NCBI GenBank assembly: GCA_015709715.1
Contig: CP054184.1
Span: forward strand, 2,031,001 to 2,095,000
Direction of reading: 5' to 3'
DNA length: 64,000 nt
DNA from: Nitrospira sp.
Lineage (GTDB): Bacteria > Nitrospirota > Nitrospiria > Nitrospirales > Nitrospiraceae
Position 1 is the first letter of the stretch; each line of letters opens with the position of its first letter. Shown one piece after another: positions 53,808 to 63,931 of the stretch. The translations under genes and the position numbers were made by a program. The notes below the pieces were generated by a model, which saw only the letters and a program-made list of their open reading frames with translations, did not search any database and had not been told where the DNA came from.

Positions 53808-55313
53808 CTATGGCGTCACGGTGAGGTCTTGGGCGCAGCGAAATCCGGTCCCATGGTTGCGCATGGTCGGGCGTGATCCATCACGGACCGCGCCGCGTAG
53901 AAACGCCTGGTGGTTCAACCAAGATCCGCCACGCAGGACTTTGTATTCGCCGGAAGCCGGTCCCGGCGGATTCCGTTCTGGCGCGACGGCATAGTAGGCT
54001 GGGTCATACCAGTCAGCGACCCATTCCCAGACATTGCCCGCCAGGTGTACCAGTCCTTCGGGAGTAGCCCCCAGAGGCAGGGCCTGCTCGGGCAACGTGG
54101 CTAGACCATGCGCTTCTTCCTGATTCAGCAAGGCAGCCCCCTCCTCGGCCCACCAGGCCTTCGCCGCCTCGACCGTTAGAAGGTCTTGATTAGCCCAGTA
54201 TGAGGCCCCATTGGCCCGCGTACGATCCCACAGATCAGACCAGGGGAACCTGCGTCCATGTGTACCACGAGCCGCCCGCTCCCATTCGGCTTCTCGCGGC
54301 AACCGTTTCCCATCCCAGCGGCAAAAGGCCTCGGCATCATGCCAATCGACATTGACCACGGGATGGTCAAGTCGAGAGGCATCGATCTCATAACCATCCC
54401 ACAGATTGTAGGAGGGGTCGCAGCAATGCTCAGGCGTACGATGACCGGTCGCCTGAAGAAAGGCCCGGTACCGTCGATTCGTCACCTCCTGCCGATCGAG
54501 CCGAAACCCATCGAGGTACAGCACGCGTTGCGGTTCTTCATCCGGATCCCCGTCGCCCGGCAAACTCCCTCGCAGGAATGTTCCGGCCATGATTGTGACC
54601 ATGTCGCCCTCAGCCTCCACCGACCGGCTCGGCGCGCTGCTTGCCTGGTTCGGATTCTGAGTTCCAAACCGGGTGGAGGCCGCAAGCCGCTCCAAGGTCG
54701 CGTCATAATCGGACGCTTCGTCGGCAGGCCCCATCAGGAAATAGAGAACGCAGGCCTGCTCCGGCCCAAAGACCGCAAGGGCCCGTCCTACCAGCTCCTC
54801 ACTTTGAAAGGACCGCCCCATCGTGTGGGCTGTTTCCACCTCCGTCCCCGATGGCACAAAGGACAATCCGTGCAGCAACGACAGGGGTTGACTCAATTGC
54901 TCCCGAATACTGTCGCGCGTCGCATCTACCATGGGGAACACCATACCCAGAGCCTTTCCCGGCTCTGAATAGACAAAGGGCATGGGCGAATCTTCCGACC
55001 GATTGCTCTTCCAGCCATTTGGCACGACAAACGACCAGTCGGTGTCGGAAATGCGGAGTCTCGTTCCGGCTTGATAGGTGATACCGGGCTGGGCTTCCTG
55101 GAATGCCTCCTCGGAACCAGGGAACGCCCTCGCGCCCGAGGCAAATCCCAACAGGAGCAGCAGACAGCACAGAGCCGCCGCTGAGACTACGGAGAAAGAC
55201 GGCGGGCAACCGGCGATATCCCGATCGAGGACATCCCCACGCAGCCGCGCATCAGGAAGCCGCGTCCATCGGAGGGCAGGTACAAAAGAGGTGGCGGTCC
55301 CCATAGGCTTCAT
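53808..55313 (-). CDS. formylglycine-generating-enzyme-fold protein, catalytic cysteines missing
   Basis: Up to 501 residues. The frame starts inside the 3' end of gcvP (62-nt overlap), and no later ATG/GTG precedes the membrane or signal segment ([18 protein letters not shown]). An unknown domain at about 65-235 is followed by an FGE/SUMF1 domain at about 245-500 ([60 protein letters not shown] and [18 protein letters not shown]). Where true FGEs have a Cys pair after RGGSW, this protein has [19 protein letters not shown], so it is unlikely to make formylglycine. It probably has a binding or structural role outside the cytoplasm. Confidence 0.85.
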   Translation of the reverse strand: MKPMGTATSFVPALRWTRLPDARLRGDVLDRDIAGCPPSFSVVSAAALCCLLLLLGFASGARAFPGSEEAFQEAQPGITYQAGTRLRISDTDWSFVVPNGWKSNRSEDSPMPFVYSEPGKALGMVFPMVDATRDSIREQLSQPLSLLHGLSFVPSGTEVETAHTMGRSFQSEELVGRALAVFGPEQACVLYFLMGPADEASDYDATLERLAASTRFGTQNPNQASSAPSRSVEAEGDMVTIMAGTFLRGSLPGDGDPDEEPQRVLYLDGFRLDRQEVTNRRYRAFLQATGHRTPEHCCDPSYNLWDGYEIDASRLDHPVVNVDWHDAEAFCRWDGKRLPREAEWERAARGTHGRRFPWSDLWDRTRANGASYWANQDLLTVEAAKAWWAEEGAALLNQEEAHGLATLPEQALPLGATPEGLVHLAGNVWEWVADWYDPAYYAVAPERNPPGPASGEYKVLRGGSWLNHQAFLRGAVRDGSRPTMRNHGTGFRCAQDLTVTP

Positions 55314-58137
55314 CGATACGACCGACGCTCGGCCAGAATTTGTTGTCTCGAACCCAGGGCGCGGGAAATGCCGCCTGCTCTCGCGAGTAGGCCCTGGTCC
55401 AATCGGAGACGATCACCGCCGAGGCCGTGTGTGGCGCGCTCTTCAAGAGATTGCCGGCGCGAGGTTGCCGACCGTCCACGATATCCTGGATCTCGGCGCG
55501 TATTGCGATCAACGCCTCACACAACCGATCCAACTCCCCCTTGGTTTCACTCTCCGTCGGTTCGATCATCAGGGTCCCGGGCACGGGAAACGACACCGTC
55601 GGGGCATGAAATCCATAATCCATCAATCGCTTGGCCACGTCCATCGCCTCGACGCCGCTGCGATCCTTCAGGGGCCGGAGATCCAGAATGAATTCATGGG
55701 CCACGAAGCCACGCGCGCCCGTGTATAAGACCGGATAATGTTTTTCCAGCCGTTTGGCCATGTAGTTGGCGTTCAGGATGGCCACCTGCGTCGCTTTGGT
55801 CAACCCTTCTCGCCCCATCAACGCGATGTAGACCCATGAGATCGTCACGATGCTGGGGCTCCCATAGGGCGCGGCGGACACCGGACCGATGGACTGGGTT
55901 CCGCCCACTTGCACGACCGGATGGCCGGGAAGAAACGGCACCAGGTGGCGAGCCACCCCGATCGGTCCCATGCCCGGTCCGCCGCCACCATGCGGAATGC
56001 AGAACGTCTTATGCAAGTTCAGGTGGCACACGTCGGCTCCCAGATCAGCCGGCCGACAGAGACCGACTTGGGCGTTGAGGTTTGCCCCGTCCATGTACAC
56101 CTGCCCGCCGTGCGTGTGGACGATCTGGCACATGCGACGGACGCCCTCCTCGAACACCCCGTGCGTCGAGGGATAGGTAATCATCATGGCAGCCAAGCGG
56201 TCACGATGGTGCGCAGCCTTCGCCTCAAGATCGGCGACATCGACATTGCCGCGTGCGTCACAGGCCACCGGGACGACAGTCATCCCGCACATCGAGGCGC
56301 TGGCGGGATTGGTCCCATGGGCCGACACAGGGATCAGGCACACATCGCGCTGTGTCTCGCCCCGATGCCAGTGGTAGGCGCGAATCACCATGAGTCCGGC
56401 ATACTCTCCTTGTGATCCCGCGTTGGGCTGTAAGGACAGGGCGGCGAATCCGGTGATCTCCGCCAGCCACGACTCCAGTTGCTCAAACATCGCCTGATAC
56501 CCTTGCGCCTGTTCGACAGGTACGAAGGGATGGAGGCGACCGAACTCCGGCCAGGTCACCGGCAACATCTCCGCCGTGGCATTGAGTTTCATGGTGCAAG
56601 ATCCTAGGGGGATCATCGAATGGACCAACGAGAGGTCGCGTGCCTGAAGCCGGTGGATGTACCGCAACATCTCATGCTCCGAATGGTAGCGATGGAACAC
56701 CGGATGCGTGAGATACGGGCTGGTGCGTGCCAGGGACGCCGGATACCGCACGTCGACGGACTGGACGAGGGTCTGCAGGTCTTCCGCCGGAATGCGGTGG
56801 CCGACGAACAGCGCGAGCAGCTGCTGAACCTCATCCAACGTGCTGCACTCGTCCAGCGAGAGTCCCAAACTGTAATCGTCATACCGCCGCAGGTTGATCC
56901 GGTGCTGGCGCGCACGATTCCAAATAGTCTCCGCCTGTACCCGCGACAACGGCACCCGCAGGGTGTCGAAGACCGACTCCAATCCCACTTCACACCCATG
57001 GCGACGGAGGCCTTCCGCCAACACCATCGTCAAGCCATGGATGCGTTCCGCAATCCGCCGCAATCCGTCCGGGCCGTGATAGACGGCATACATGCCCGCC
57101 ATCACCGCGAGCAATACCTGCGCCGTACAAATATTACTCGTGGCCTTTTCCCGCCGGATATGTTGTTCTCTCGTCTGGAGCGCGAGGCGATAGGCGACCC
57201 GACCAGTGGCATCCTTGGACACCCCCACGATCCGTCCCGGCATCTGCCGTCGGAATTCCTCTTTCGTGGCGAGAAAGGCGGCGTGAGGCCCTCCGTAACC
57301 CATCGGAACCCCGAATCGTTGACTGGATCCGATCGCCACATCGGCGCCGAACTCGCCCGGCGGTCGCAACAGCGTCAGGGCCATGAGATCCGTCGCCACC
57401 ACCACAAAGGCGCCACCCGCATGAGCCTGCGTCACGACATCGCCGTAGTCCCCCACATACCCATCCGTCGTGGGATATTGCAGCAAGGCGCCGAAAAACT
57501 CGCCCTGGGAGAAATCCACCGCCTTCACCGCCCCGACTTGGAGCGTGATCCCCAGCGGCTCCGCTCGCGTGTGGACGACCGCGATCGTTTGCGGATGACA
57601 ATGCTCCGAGATAAAGAATTTCGTGCGTTCCCGTCCGGCAGCGCGTGAGAGGGCCGCGCACATCGTCATGGCTTCCGCCGCCGCGGTAGCCTCGTCCAAC
57701 AGCGACGCATTGGCCAGCGGCAAGCCCGTGAGGTCGGCCACCATCGTCTGGAAATTGACCAACGCCTCGAGCCGCCCCTGCGCGATTTCCGCCTGGTAGG
57801 GCGTGTATTGGGTATACCAGCCGGGATTCTCCAGGATGTTGCGCTGGATCACCGGCGGAGTGACGCAGTCGTAATAGCCCATGCCGATGAGCGTCCGCCA
57901 CACCTGATTTTGGACGGCCATGCTACGCAGTTCTTCCAGCACCGCCTGTTCGCCTCGCGGGGCCGGCATATTCATCGCGTTCTGCAGGCGAATCTCGCCG
58001 GGGACCGTCGCGTCCACGAGCGCCTCCAGCGACGGGAGGCCGAGTGCGGCCAGCATCTCCTGAATTTCCGGTTCAGTCGGCCCGATATGGCGGGGCACAA
58101 ACGTGTCGCTCGACTCGAAGAATTTGGGCTGTGGCAT
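55252..58137 (-). CDS. gcvP: glycine dehydrogenase (decarboxylating), P protein
   Basis: 961 residues, the full-length single-chain form. [20 protein letters not shown] at the start, [14 protein letters not shown], and the PLP-binding lysine in [20 protein letters not shown], with [20 protein letters not shown] later. It decarboxylates glycine and loads the aminomethyl group on the H protein. In the reverse direction the same system makes glycine from one-carbon units. gcvT is at 48433 on the opposite strand. Confidence 0.97.
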   Translation of the reverse strand: MPQPKFFESSDTFVPRHIGPTEPEIQEMLAALGLPSLEALVDATVPGEIRLQNAMNMPAPRGEQAVLEELRSMAVQNQVWRTLIGMGYYDCVTPPVIQRNILENPGWYTQYTPYQAEIAQGRLEALVNFQTMVADLTGLPLANASLLDEATAAAEAMTMCAALSRAAGRERTKFFISEHCHPQTIAVVHTRAEPLGITLQVGAVKAVDFSQGEFFGALLQYPTTDGYVGDYGDVVTQAHAGGAFVVVATDLMALTLLRPPGEFGADVAIGSSQRFGVPMGYGGPHAAFLATKEEFRRQMPGRIVGVSKDATGRVAYRLALQTREQHIRREKATSNICTAQVLLAVMAGMYAVYHGPDGLRRIAERIHGLTMVLAEGLRRHGCEVGLESVFDTLRVPLSRVQAETIWNRARQHRINLRRYDDYSLGLSLDECSTLDEVQQLLALFVGHRIPAEDLQTLVQSVDVRYPASLARTSPYLTHPVFHRYHSEHEMLRYIHRLQARDLSLVHSMIPLGSCTMKLNATAEMLPVTWPEFGRLHPFVPVEQAQGYQAMFEQLESWLAEITGFAALSLQPNAGSQGEYAGLMVIRAYHWHRGETQRDVCLIPVSAHGTNPASASMCGMTVVPVACDARGNVDVADLEAKAAHHRDRLAAMMITYPSTHGVFEEGVRRMCQIVHTHGGQVYMDGANLNAQVGLCRPADLGADVCHLNLHKTFCIPHGGGGPGMGPIGVARHLVPFLPGHPVVQVGGTQSIGPVSAAPYGSPSIVTISWVYIALMGREGLTKATQVAILNANYMAKRLEKHYPVLYTGARGFVAHEFILDLRPLKDRSGVEAMDVAKRLMDYGFHAPTVSFPVPGTLMIEPTESETKGELDRLCEALIAIRAEIQDIVDGRQPRAGNLLKSAPHTASAVIVSDWTRAYSREQAAFPAPWVRDNKFWPSVGRIDEAYGDRHLFCTCPPMDAAS

Positions 58138-58337
58138 GGGAGTGAAATCCTGCTAAAAGTTGGCGTATGCGCTTCTAGAAGCGGCGAAGGCTACCCTATC
58201 ATGCAGACCAGACTTTTCCAAGCGCCCGGAGTCAATCCCTTCGCCTTGTAATCCGGAGATCCGTACGGTATTAGTGAGCGGGGCAGGCCCCGGCGCGCTA
58301 TCCTTTGCCCCCGGACGATCGAGAGGCATCAGCACGG

Positions 58338-59993
58338 ATGATCACGCATGACATCTTGGTCGTGGGGGCGGGATTGGCGGGTATGCGTGCGGCCATCGCC
58401 GTTCCACCTGAGTTGGACGTCGCCCTCCTCTCCAAAGTCCACCCCGTTCGCAGCCACTCCGTTGCCGCCCAAGGCGGCATCAACGCCGCCATCGGTGCAG
58501 AAGACTCTTGGGAGGCCCATGCCTACGATACGACCAAGGGAGGCCTGTACCTCGGTGATCAGGATGCCATCGAAGCCATGTGCCGGGAGGCACCGCAGGA
58601 CATTCTAGAACTGGAGCGCATGGGGGTGATCTTCAGCCGCACCTCGGAAGGGCGCATTGCCCAGCGTCCGTTCGGAGGCGCCGGCTACCCGCGCACCTGT
58701 TACGCGGCCGATCGTACGGGACACGCGCTCCTGCATGCGATGTACGAGCAACTGCTCAAGCGTCGTTGCCGCGTTTACGAGGAATGGTACGTCACGGCGC
58801 TGCTGGTCGAGGACGGTCGCTGTTGTGGTGTCGTCGCCTGGGACATGGTGCGAGGCGGGCTCCAACCGCTGCGCGCCAAAGCCGTCATCTTAGCCACGGG
58901 AGGTAGCGGCAGGGTGTTTTCCACCAGTACCAATGCCGTAATCAACACCGGCGACGGCATGGCCCTCGCCTATCGCGCCGGCGTCCCGTTGGAAGACATG
59001 GAATTCGTGCAGTTCCACCCGACCACCCTCAAGGACACGGGCATTTTGATCACCGAAGGCGCCCGGGGCGAGGGCGGCTATCTCCTAAACACGCTCGGCG
59101 AACGGTTCATGAAGCGCTATGCCCCGGAGCAGATGGAACTGGCGACCCGCTCGACGGTTTCACTGGCGATCGGGCAGGAAATCCAGGAGGGACGAGGCGT
59201 GGAAGGGTGCGTCCTCTTGGACTTGCGACACCTGGGCCGCGGCCGCATTCTCGAGCGGCTGCCCCAAATTCGAGAGTTGTCGCTGGAGTTTGCCGGGCTC
59301 GACCCGATCGAAACCCCCATTCCCATCCGTCCAGGAGCCCACTATCAAATGGGTGGCGTGAAGGCCAATGCCTGGGGAGAAACCGACCTCCCAGGTCTCT
59401 TCGCCGCCGGAGAATGCGCCTGTGTCAGCGTTCACGGGGCCAATCGCCTCGGGGGCAACTCTCTGCTTGAAACCATCGTCTTTGGGCGGCGGGCTGGTAC
59501 GAGGGCTGCGGAGTTCGTGCGGGATCGAGACCTGCCTCCGGTTCCGCCCGCTGCCTTGGAAGGCGAGGAGCAACGCATCCACAGCCTCATGGCCAACCCG
59601 GGGCCGGAACGGGCTTGGCAGATACGGGACGAGTTGGGCAAAACGATGAGCCTGAATCTCGGCATTTTTCGCACCCAACGGTCCATGCAGGAAGCCCTGT
59701 CGACCATACACACCCTCAAGGTCCGCGCTCGGACGGTACGGCTGCAGGACAAGGGACGAATGTTCAACACAGACCTCCTTCAGGCGCTGGAACTCCAATG
59801 CCTCTTGGAGATCGCGGAAACGATCGTCGTCAGCGCCCTGGGACGTGAAGAAAGCCGTGGCGCCCACTACCGCGCCGACTTCCCGGCACGAAACGATGCC
59901 TCCTGGCTGCGCCACACGCTGAGCCATTGCCGGCCCGAGGGCCCCGTCTTGACCTATGCCCCCGTGACCATTACCCGGTTCCCTCCCGGCTGA
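58338..59993 (+). CDS. sdhA: succinate dehydrogenase/fumarate reductase flavoprotein subunit
   Basis: 551 residues from the ATG at 58338. FAD-binding ILVVGAGLAGMRAAI; covalent-FAD histidine His40 in VRSHSVAAQGGINAA; VQFHPTTLKDTGILITEGAR with catalytic Arg/His; and AGECACVSVHGANRLGGNSL. The C-terminal helical domain ends soon after GAHYRADFPARNDASWL. It oxidises succinate or reduces fumarate with an Fe-S partner, but sdhB and sdhC/D are not adjacent. The partners must be encoded elsewhere. Confidence 0.94.
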   Translation: MITHDILVVGAGLAGMRAAIAVPPELDVALLSKVHPVRSHSVAAQGGINAAIGAEDSWEAHAYDTTKGGLYLGDQDAIEAMCREAPQDILELERMGVIFSRTSEGRIAQRPFGGAGYPRTCYAADRTGHALLHAMYEQLLKRRCRVYEEWYVTALLVEDGRCCGVVAWDMVRGGLQPLRAKAVILATGGSGRVFSTSTNAVINTGDGMALAYRAGVPLEDMEFVQFHPTTLKDTGILITEGARGEGGYLLNTLGERFMKRYAPEQMELATRSTVSLAIGQEIQEGRGVEGCVLLDLRHLGRGRILERLPQIRELSLEFAGLDPIETPIPIRPGAHYQMGGVKANAWGETDLPGLFAAGECACVSVHGANRLGGNSLLETIVFGRRAGTRAAEFVRDRDLPPVPPAALEGEEQRIHSLMANPGPERAWQIRDELGKTMSLNLGIFRTQRSMQEALSTIHTLKVRARTVRLQDKGRMFNTDLLQALELQCLLEIAETIVVSALGREESRGAHYRADFPARNDASWLRHTLSHCRPEGPVLTYAPVTITRFPPG

Positions 59994-60065
59994 CGCTAGA
60001 CCGCCCAGACCGAGGGACGCTCGACCGCCCGGCCTTCTCCACCTCGGTCCCCATGCCCCCATGAG

Positions 60066-60093
60066 TTGCACTCCTTCTCTTTTGCGCTATTCT
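60066..60093 (+). promoter_or_regulatory. sigma-70-type promoter
   Basis: -35-like TTGCAC (60066-60071), a 16-bp spacer and -10 TATTCT (60088-60093). The predicted start is near 60100, about 68 nt before the chosen ATG of the ankyrin/TPR gene. It probably drives the three-gene group that follows. Confidence 0.5.
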
Positions 60094-60167
60094 TTGCAAT
60101 AGATCACCAATCGATCCCACTGACGGGACACACCGACTGGCGCCGGGGCGAAGGGTCTTCAGGTACC

Positions 60168-61481
60168 ATGACAACCGTTCTCCCAGGCACGGAGGCTCCC
60201 GCCCAGCCGAGCACGGCTCCTCACGAGTCGCCCTGTTTCCCCATCTGCCCCCTCTGTCAGGCTGTTCACGCTGACAACCCAGCCGGAGAAAGTCCGTTGC
60301 AACAGTTTCCCTGTCTGTCCTGCGGAAGTAATCTGATCGTCCTCGACTCCGGCAGTGTCCCGGAGGAAGACAGGACGGCAGCCGAAGCGTCGTTCACTCC
60401 GCCCGAAGTTGTGGATCTCTCACGCCGACTGACAGGCCTGGCGATCGCAGTCCTGACGTGCCTGCTGAACTATGCACTCCTCACGGGCATGGGGTCGTGG
60501 CTCTTCACCCAAATTACGGCAACCCACGACCCCTACGATGTCGACGGGTTGTTGTTGTCCCCCTTGATCCTCACATACGACGGTTGGACCCCGCTCCACC
60601 TGGCGGCGGCGCGCGGGGACCTGGCCACGACCCTCGCGCTGATCACAGAGGGAGAGCCGATCGATCGGCGAAATGGCAAGGGGAGGACGGCCCTGTACGA
60701 AGCGGCGAAACGAGGACACCACCAGGTCGTGGCAGCCCTGCTGCAACAGGGAGCCGATCCCAACAGCCGTTCGAAACAGGGATTTAGCCCCCTGTTCGCG
60801 GCCGCAGAACGCGGGCATGCGGAGACCATCACCCTGCTGCTCGTGCATGGCGCCGACCTCCATGCTCGTTCCGCCTCGGGTGATTCGGCTCTGCACCGCG
60901 CCGTTCGGCAGGGCCATCCGGCCGCCGCCCGCGCACTCTTGGAACGAGGCATTGCAGTGAACGACAAGAGCCACGGGCAGACCCCGCTCGAAATCGCCCT
61001 TCAAGGCCAAAACGATGAAGTGATCGCGGTAGTGCGCACCTACGGCGGGAAGGAATTCTCCCAAGCGAAAGCGCAGCGGGAACGGGGCGTAGCCTTGCAA
61101 AAGTCGGGACAGCTCGACCGAGCGCTGATGGCCTATGCGGACGCCCTCAATCTCGATCCTGACTTTTCCGAGGCCTACTACAGTCGCGGCACCGCCTTGA
61201 TGGAGAAACGCGCGCCGGATGAAGCCCTCATCGCCTTCCAGGCAGCCATACGCCTGGACCCGAACCTGTTCGAAGCCTACCGTGCCTCGTCACAGGTGTA
61301 TCAACAGCGCCAGCAGTGGGACCATGCGCTTCGACTGTGGGATCGCTTCATCGCGCGGGAACCCAAACATGGCCGCGCCCGGCTCGAACGGGCGATCGTC
61401 AAGCGAACCAAGGGCGATGCCAAGGGGTTTATGGCCGACCTCCAACAGGCCTGCGCCTTGGGGCATCGTCCGGCCTGCTGA
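60168..61481 (+). CDS. zinc-ribbon, ankyrin and TPR repeat membrane protein
   Basis: 437 residues from the ATG at 60168. In order: a zinc ribbon (CPLCQAVHADN ... FPCLSCGSN, about residues 25-60), a membrane helix (LAIAVLTCLLNYALLTGMGS), four ankyrin repeats (WTPLHLAAARGDLATTLALI; KGRTALYEAAKRGHHQVVAA; QGFSPLFAAAERGHAETITL; GDSALHRAVRQGHPAAARAL), and TPRs (LDRALMAYADALNLDPDFSE and onward). A protein-interaction scaffold is likely. The next gene begins 2 nt after its stop. Confidence 0.88.
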   Translation: MTTVLPGTEAPAQPSTAPHESPCFPICPLCQAVHADNPAGESPLQQFPCLSCGSNLIVLDSGSVPEEDRTAAEASFTPPEVVDLSRRLTGLAIAVLTCLLNYALLTGMGSWLFTQITATHDPYDVDGLLLSPLILTYDGWTPLHLAAARGDLATTLALITEGEPIDRRNGKGRTALYEAAKRGHHQVVAALLQQGADPNSRSKQGFSPLFAAAERGHAETITLLLVHGADLHARSASGDSALHRAVRQGHPAAARALLERGIAVNDKSHGQTPLEIALQGQNDEVIAVVRTYGGKEFSQAKAQRERGVALQKSGQLDRALMAYADALNLDPDFSEAYYSRGTALMEKRAPDEALIAFQAAIRLDPNLFEAYRASSQVYQQRQQWDHALRLWDRFIAREPKHGRARLERAIVKRTKGDAKGFMADLQQACALGHRPAC

Positions 61482-61483
61482 CC

Positions 61484-62716
61484 ATGACCACGCTCCCCAG
61501 TCCCACGGACACCTCCCACCTCGACCTCAAGATTGAGTGCCACCACTGCGGTCGGCGCTATCGCGTACGGCATCCTCAACAGTTGACCCACGGAGCCCGT
61601 AGCACCTGTCCCGCATGCCAGACTCCCTTCGCCGTCATCGTCCGCCCCGTCATGAAGACGACGGACGCTCCCGCCCGGCAAAGCCGCAGCGGCGAAACGG
61701 CGGCTCTGTTTCAGGGGTCCTTCCATGGAAGGGGCAACACCCTCCTCGGCATGCAGATCGTCACGTTCTGTCTCACGCTGCTGACAATGGGCCTCTACCA
61801 TTTTTGGGGCAAGGCCAGGATCCGCCGCTACCTCTTCAGCCAGACGGCCTTTGGTGGTGATCGTTTCGCCTACCACGGGACCGGCAGAGAACTCTGCCTC
61901 GGATTTCTGACCGCATGCCTGATCTTCGGCCTGCCCTATGGGCTGTTGGTAGCAGTGCAGTCCTTCCTGGACCTAGTGGTCTGGGTAGAGATCCTCCTTC
62001 AGGGGTTGGCTGGGCTGATGTTATTCACCTATGTGCCGACGGCGGTGGTGAATGCCAGACGATATCGATGCAACCGTACCTCCTGGAGAGGCATCCGTTT
62101 TTCCTTCCGTGGCCGCACGTGGGACTTCATGAAACTCTATGGCACCGGCTGGTGTCTCACACTGCTTACGTTGGGGACCTACTATCCCTATTTCCAGACC
62201 GAACGCCAGGCCTTCCTCTCTTCCAACACGACATTCGGCAATCGCCGCTTCGGATTTGGAGGACACGGGTCCGGCCTGATAGGACCTTTTGCCCTCGCGC
62301 TCGTCACTACCTATCTGTTGTTCGCCCTCTGCGGCCTCGCGTTGCTGCTCGACATTCGCAACGCCGCCTTAGCCCTGCTCCTGATTCCCCTGATCGTTGT
62401 TCCGCTCTGGATTCGATTTCTGGCGAAGCAGTACCAATACTTCTGGAACCACACCACATTCGGCCAAGCTCGTTTTTCATCGAGTATCACCTGGCAGGGT
62501 CTCGTAATGCTGTACTTCGGCAACCTCGCCCTCTTGATCGTCACCCTCGGAGTGGCGTGGCCTTGGACGACGGTCCGAAGCGCTAGGTTCCACGCTGCAT
62601 CGTTGTCGCTTCATGGGCCTGTTGCTCTGGAACAGGTGCTCCAGCCGGACAAGACGACGGCGCCGACAGGAGAAGGGCTCGCCAACTTCCTGGAGAACGG
62701 CTTCGAACTGAGTTAG
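61484..62716 (+). CDS. DUF898 (YjgN-like) membrane protein with zinc-ribbon head
   Basis: 410 residues from the ATG at 61484. Begins with a zinc ribbon (ECHHCGRRYRVRHPQQ ... STCPACQTPF). The DUF898 region follows with repeated units FQGSFHGRGNTLLGMQIVTF, LLTMGLYHFWGKARIRRYLF, FGGDRFAYHGTGRELCLGFL and the later FGNRRFGFGGHGSGLIGPFA. About six membrane helices. Family function unknown; it is commonly found next to M48 peptidases, as here. Confidence 0.92.
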   Translation: MTTLPSPTDTSHLDLKIECHHCGRRYRVRHPQQLTHGARSTCPACQTPFAVIVRPVMKTTDAPARQSRSGETAALFQGSFHGRGNTLLGMQIVTFCLTLLTMGLYHFWGKARIRRYLFSQTAFGGDRFAYHGTGRELCLGFLTACLIFGLPYGLLVAVQSFLDLVVWVEILLQGLAGLMLFTYVPTAVVNARRYRCNRTSWRGIRFSFRGRTWDFMKLYGTGWCLTLLTLGTYYPYFQTERQAFLSSNTTFGNRRFGFGGHGSGLIGPFALALVTTYLLFALCGLALLLDIRNAALALLLIPLIVVPLWIRFLAKQYQYFWNHTTFGQARFSSSITWQGLVMLYFGNLALLIVTLGVAWPWTTVRSARFHAASLSLHGPVALEQVLQPDKTTAPTGEGLANFLENGFELS

Positions 62717-62721
62717 CACCC

Positions 62722-63864
62722 ATGACCATGAGTTGGAGCGCTTACTACCTTGACGGCCGCACGGCCACGCGCCACGCTGTTACGGTGCATCCCACCCCTT
62801 CGGCGCTGCACCTTCTCTTCGCTGACGGCAAAACCGCTGAGTGGCCCTACCAGCTGATTCGTCAAACACAGGGGGTCTATTGCGGAGAACCACTCCGCTT
62901 GGAGTTCGGCGAGGATCCCGCTGAAGCGCTCATATTCGACGAGCCGGCCCCGCTCCTCCACCTGAACAGGCTGGCCCCCGCTTTGACCACCCATCTCCAT
63001 CATCCCGCACACCGCAAGGCCTGCATGGGTTGGACCATAGCCGCAGCGTTCGGCCTCCTTGTTGCCGTAGTCGGACTGTATCGATGGGGCATCCCCGGCC
63101 TGGCCGCTGCAGCCACACCCTTCGTGCCGGTCTCCTGGGAAGAGCGGATCGGCCGGGAAGCCGCAACGCACCTCGCCCCTCCGGCGCTGCAATGCCGCGA
63201 TCCTCATCGCCTCCGACACCTCGATTCCATCGTGCAACAACTGACCGCGTCACAGCCGCCGTCTCCCTACCGCATCCACCTCGTCATCGTCGACAGTCCC
63301 CTGGTGAACGCACTTGCGGCCCCGGGCGGCCACATCCTGCTGTTTCGCGGACTCCTCGAACGAACCGAGAGCCCTGAGCAATTGGCCGCTGTCCTCGCCC
63401 ACGAACTCCAGCACATCTACCAACGACATACGACCAGGGCGATCCTGGAACAGGCGGCCATGGGCCTCCTCCTGAGTGCGCTGATCGGCAACCTGTCCTC
63501 AGGGCTGGGCGTAGGCATGGAAGGCGCCCACACGTTGGCCGCGTTACACTACAGCCGAGTTCATGAAGCCGAAGCAGACCGAAACGGCTTCCGCCTTTTG
63601 GAGGCTGCGCATCTCGATCCGGCTGCCATGATCGCGTTGTATCGCACCCTGCAACAGGACGAGGCACAGCGCGACGACGACATTGCATTTCTCTCCTCCC
63701 ATCCGGATATGAGCCGGCGTGTTGCGGCACTGACCGCATTGGCAGCACCACCACAGATGCCTGTCACCCGTCTGCTTCCCGGCGCGGACTGGCACGACAT
63801 TCGAACGCTCTGCCGCCTCCACTCCGCGGATCCTTCCACAGCCGAAGGCCTGCAGGGCCCCTGA
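62722..63864 (+). CDS. M48-family membrane-anchored metallopeptidase
   Basis: 380 residues. An N-terminal beta domain (YYLDGRTATRHAVTVHPTPS onward, about residues 5-85, DUF7092-like), one membrane helix (IAAAFGLLVAVVGLYRWGIP), then the peptidase with HELQHIYQRHTT (HExxH, where the second residue pair is EL-QH) and the third zinc ligand Glu in HEAEADRNGFRLL. Like BepA/LoiP it may degrade misfolded envelope proteins. It closes a tight three-gene group with the DUF898 and ankyrin proteins (gap 5 nt). Confidence 0.92.
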   Translation: MTMSWSAYYLDGRTATRHAVTVHPTPSALHLLFADGKTAEWPYQLIRQTQGVYCGEPLRLEFGEDPAEALIFDEPAPLLHLNRLAPALTTHLHHPAHRKACMGWTIAAAFGLLVAVVGLYRWGIPGLAAAATPFVPVSWEERIGREAATHLAPPALQCRDPHRLRHLDSIVQQLTASQPPSPYRIHLVIVDSPLVNALAAPGGHILLFRGLLERTESPEQLAAVLAHELQHIYQRHTTRAILEQAAMGLLLSALIGNLSSGLGVGMEGAHTLAALHYSRVHEAEADRNGFRLLEAAHLDPAAMIALYRTLQQDEAQRDDDIAFLSSHPDMSRRVAALTALAAPPQMPVTRLLPGADWHDIRTLCRLHSADPSTAEGLQGP

Positions 63865-63902
63865 CTCGCCGTAACCCGCTCACAGCTGCAGTCCACCTCT
63901 GC

Positions 63903-63908
63903 TATAAT
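63903..63908 (+). promoter_or_regulatory. -10 promoter element
   Basis: Consensus TATAAT 23 nt before the ATG of the response regulator. No good -35 match is seen at the usual distance, so activation by a regulator (possibly self) is plausible. Confidence 0.45.
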
Positions 63909-63931
63909 CCACCAATTCGCAGGCAGAGACG

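Noticed and set aside
48000..58337. Glycine riboswitch before gcvT or gcvP
   Set aside because: gcvT follows the FKBP gene with only 55 bp, and the 200 bp before gcvP show no paired aptamer pattern.
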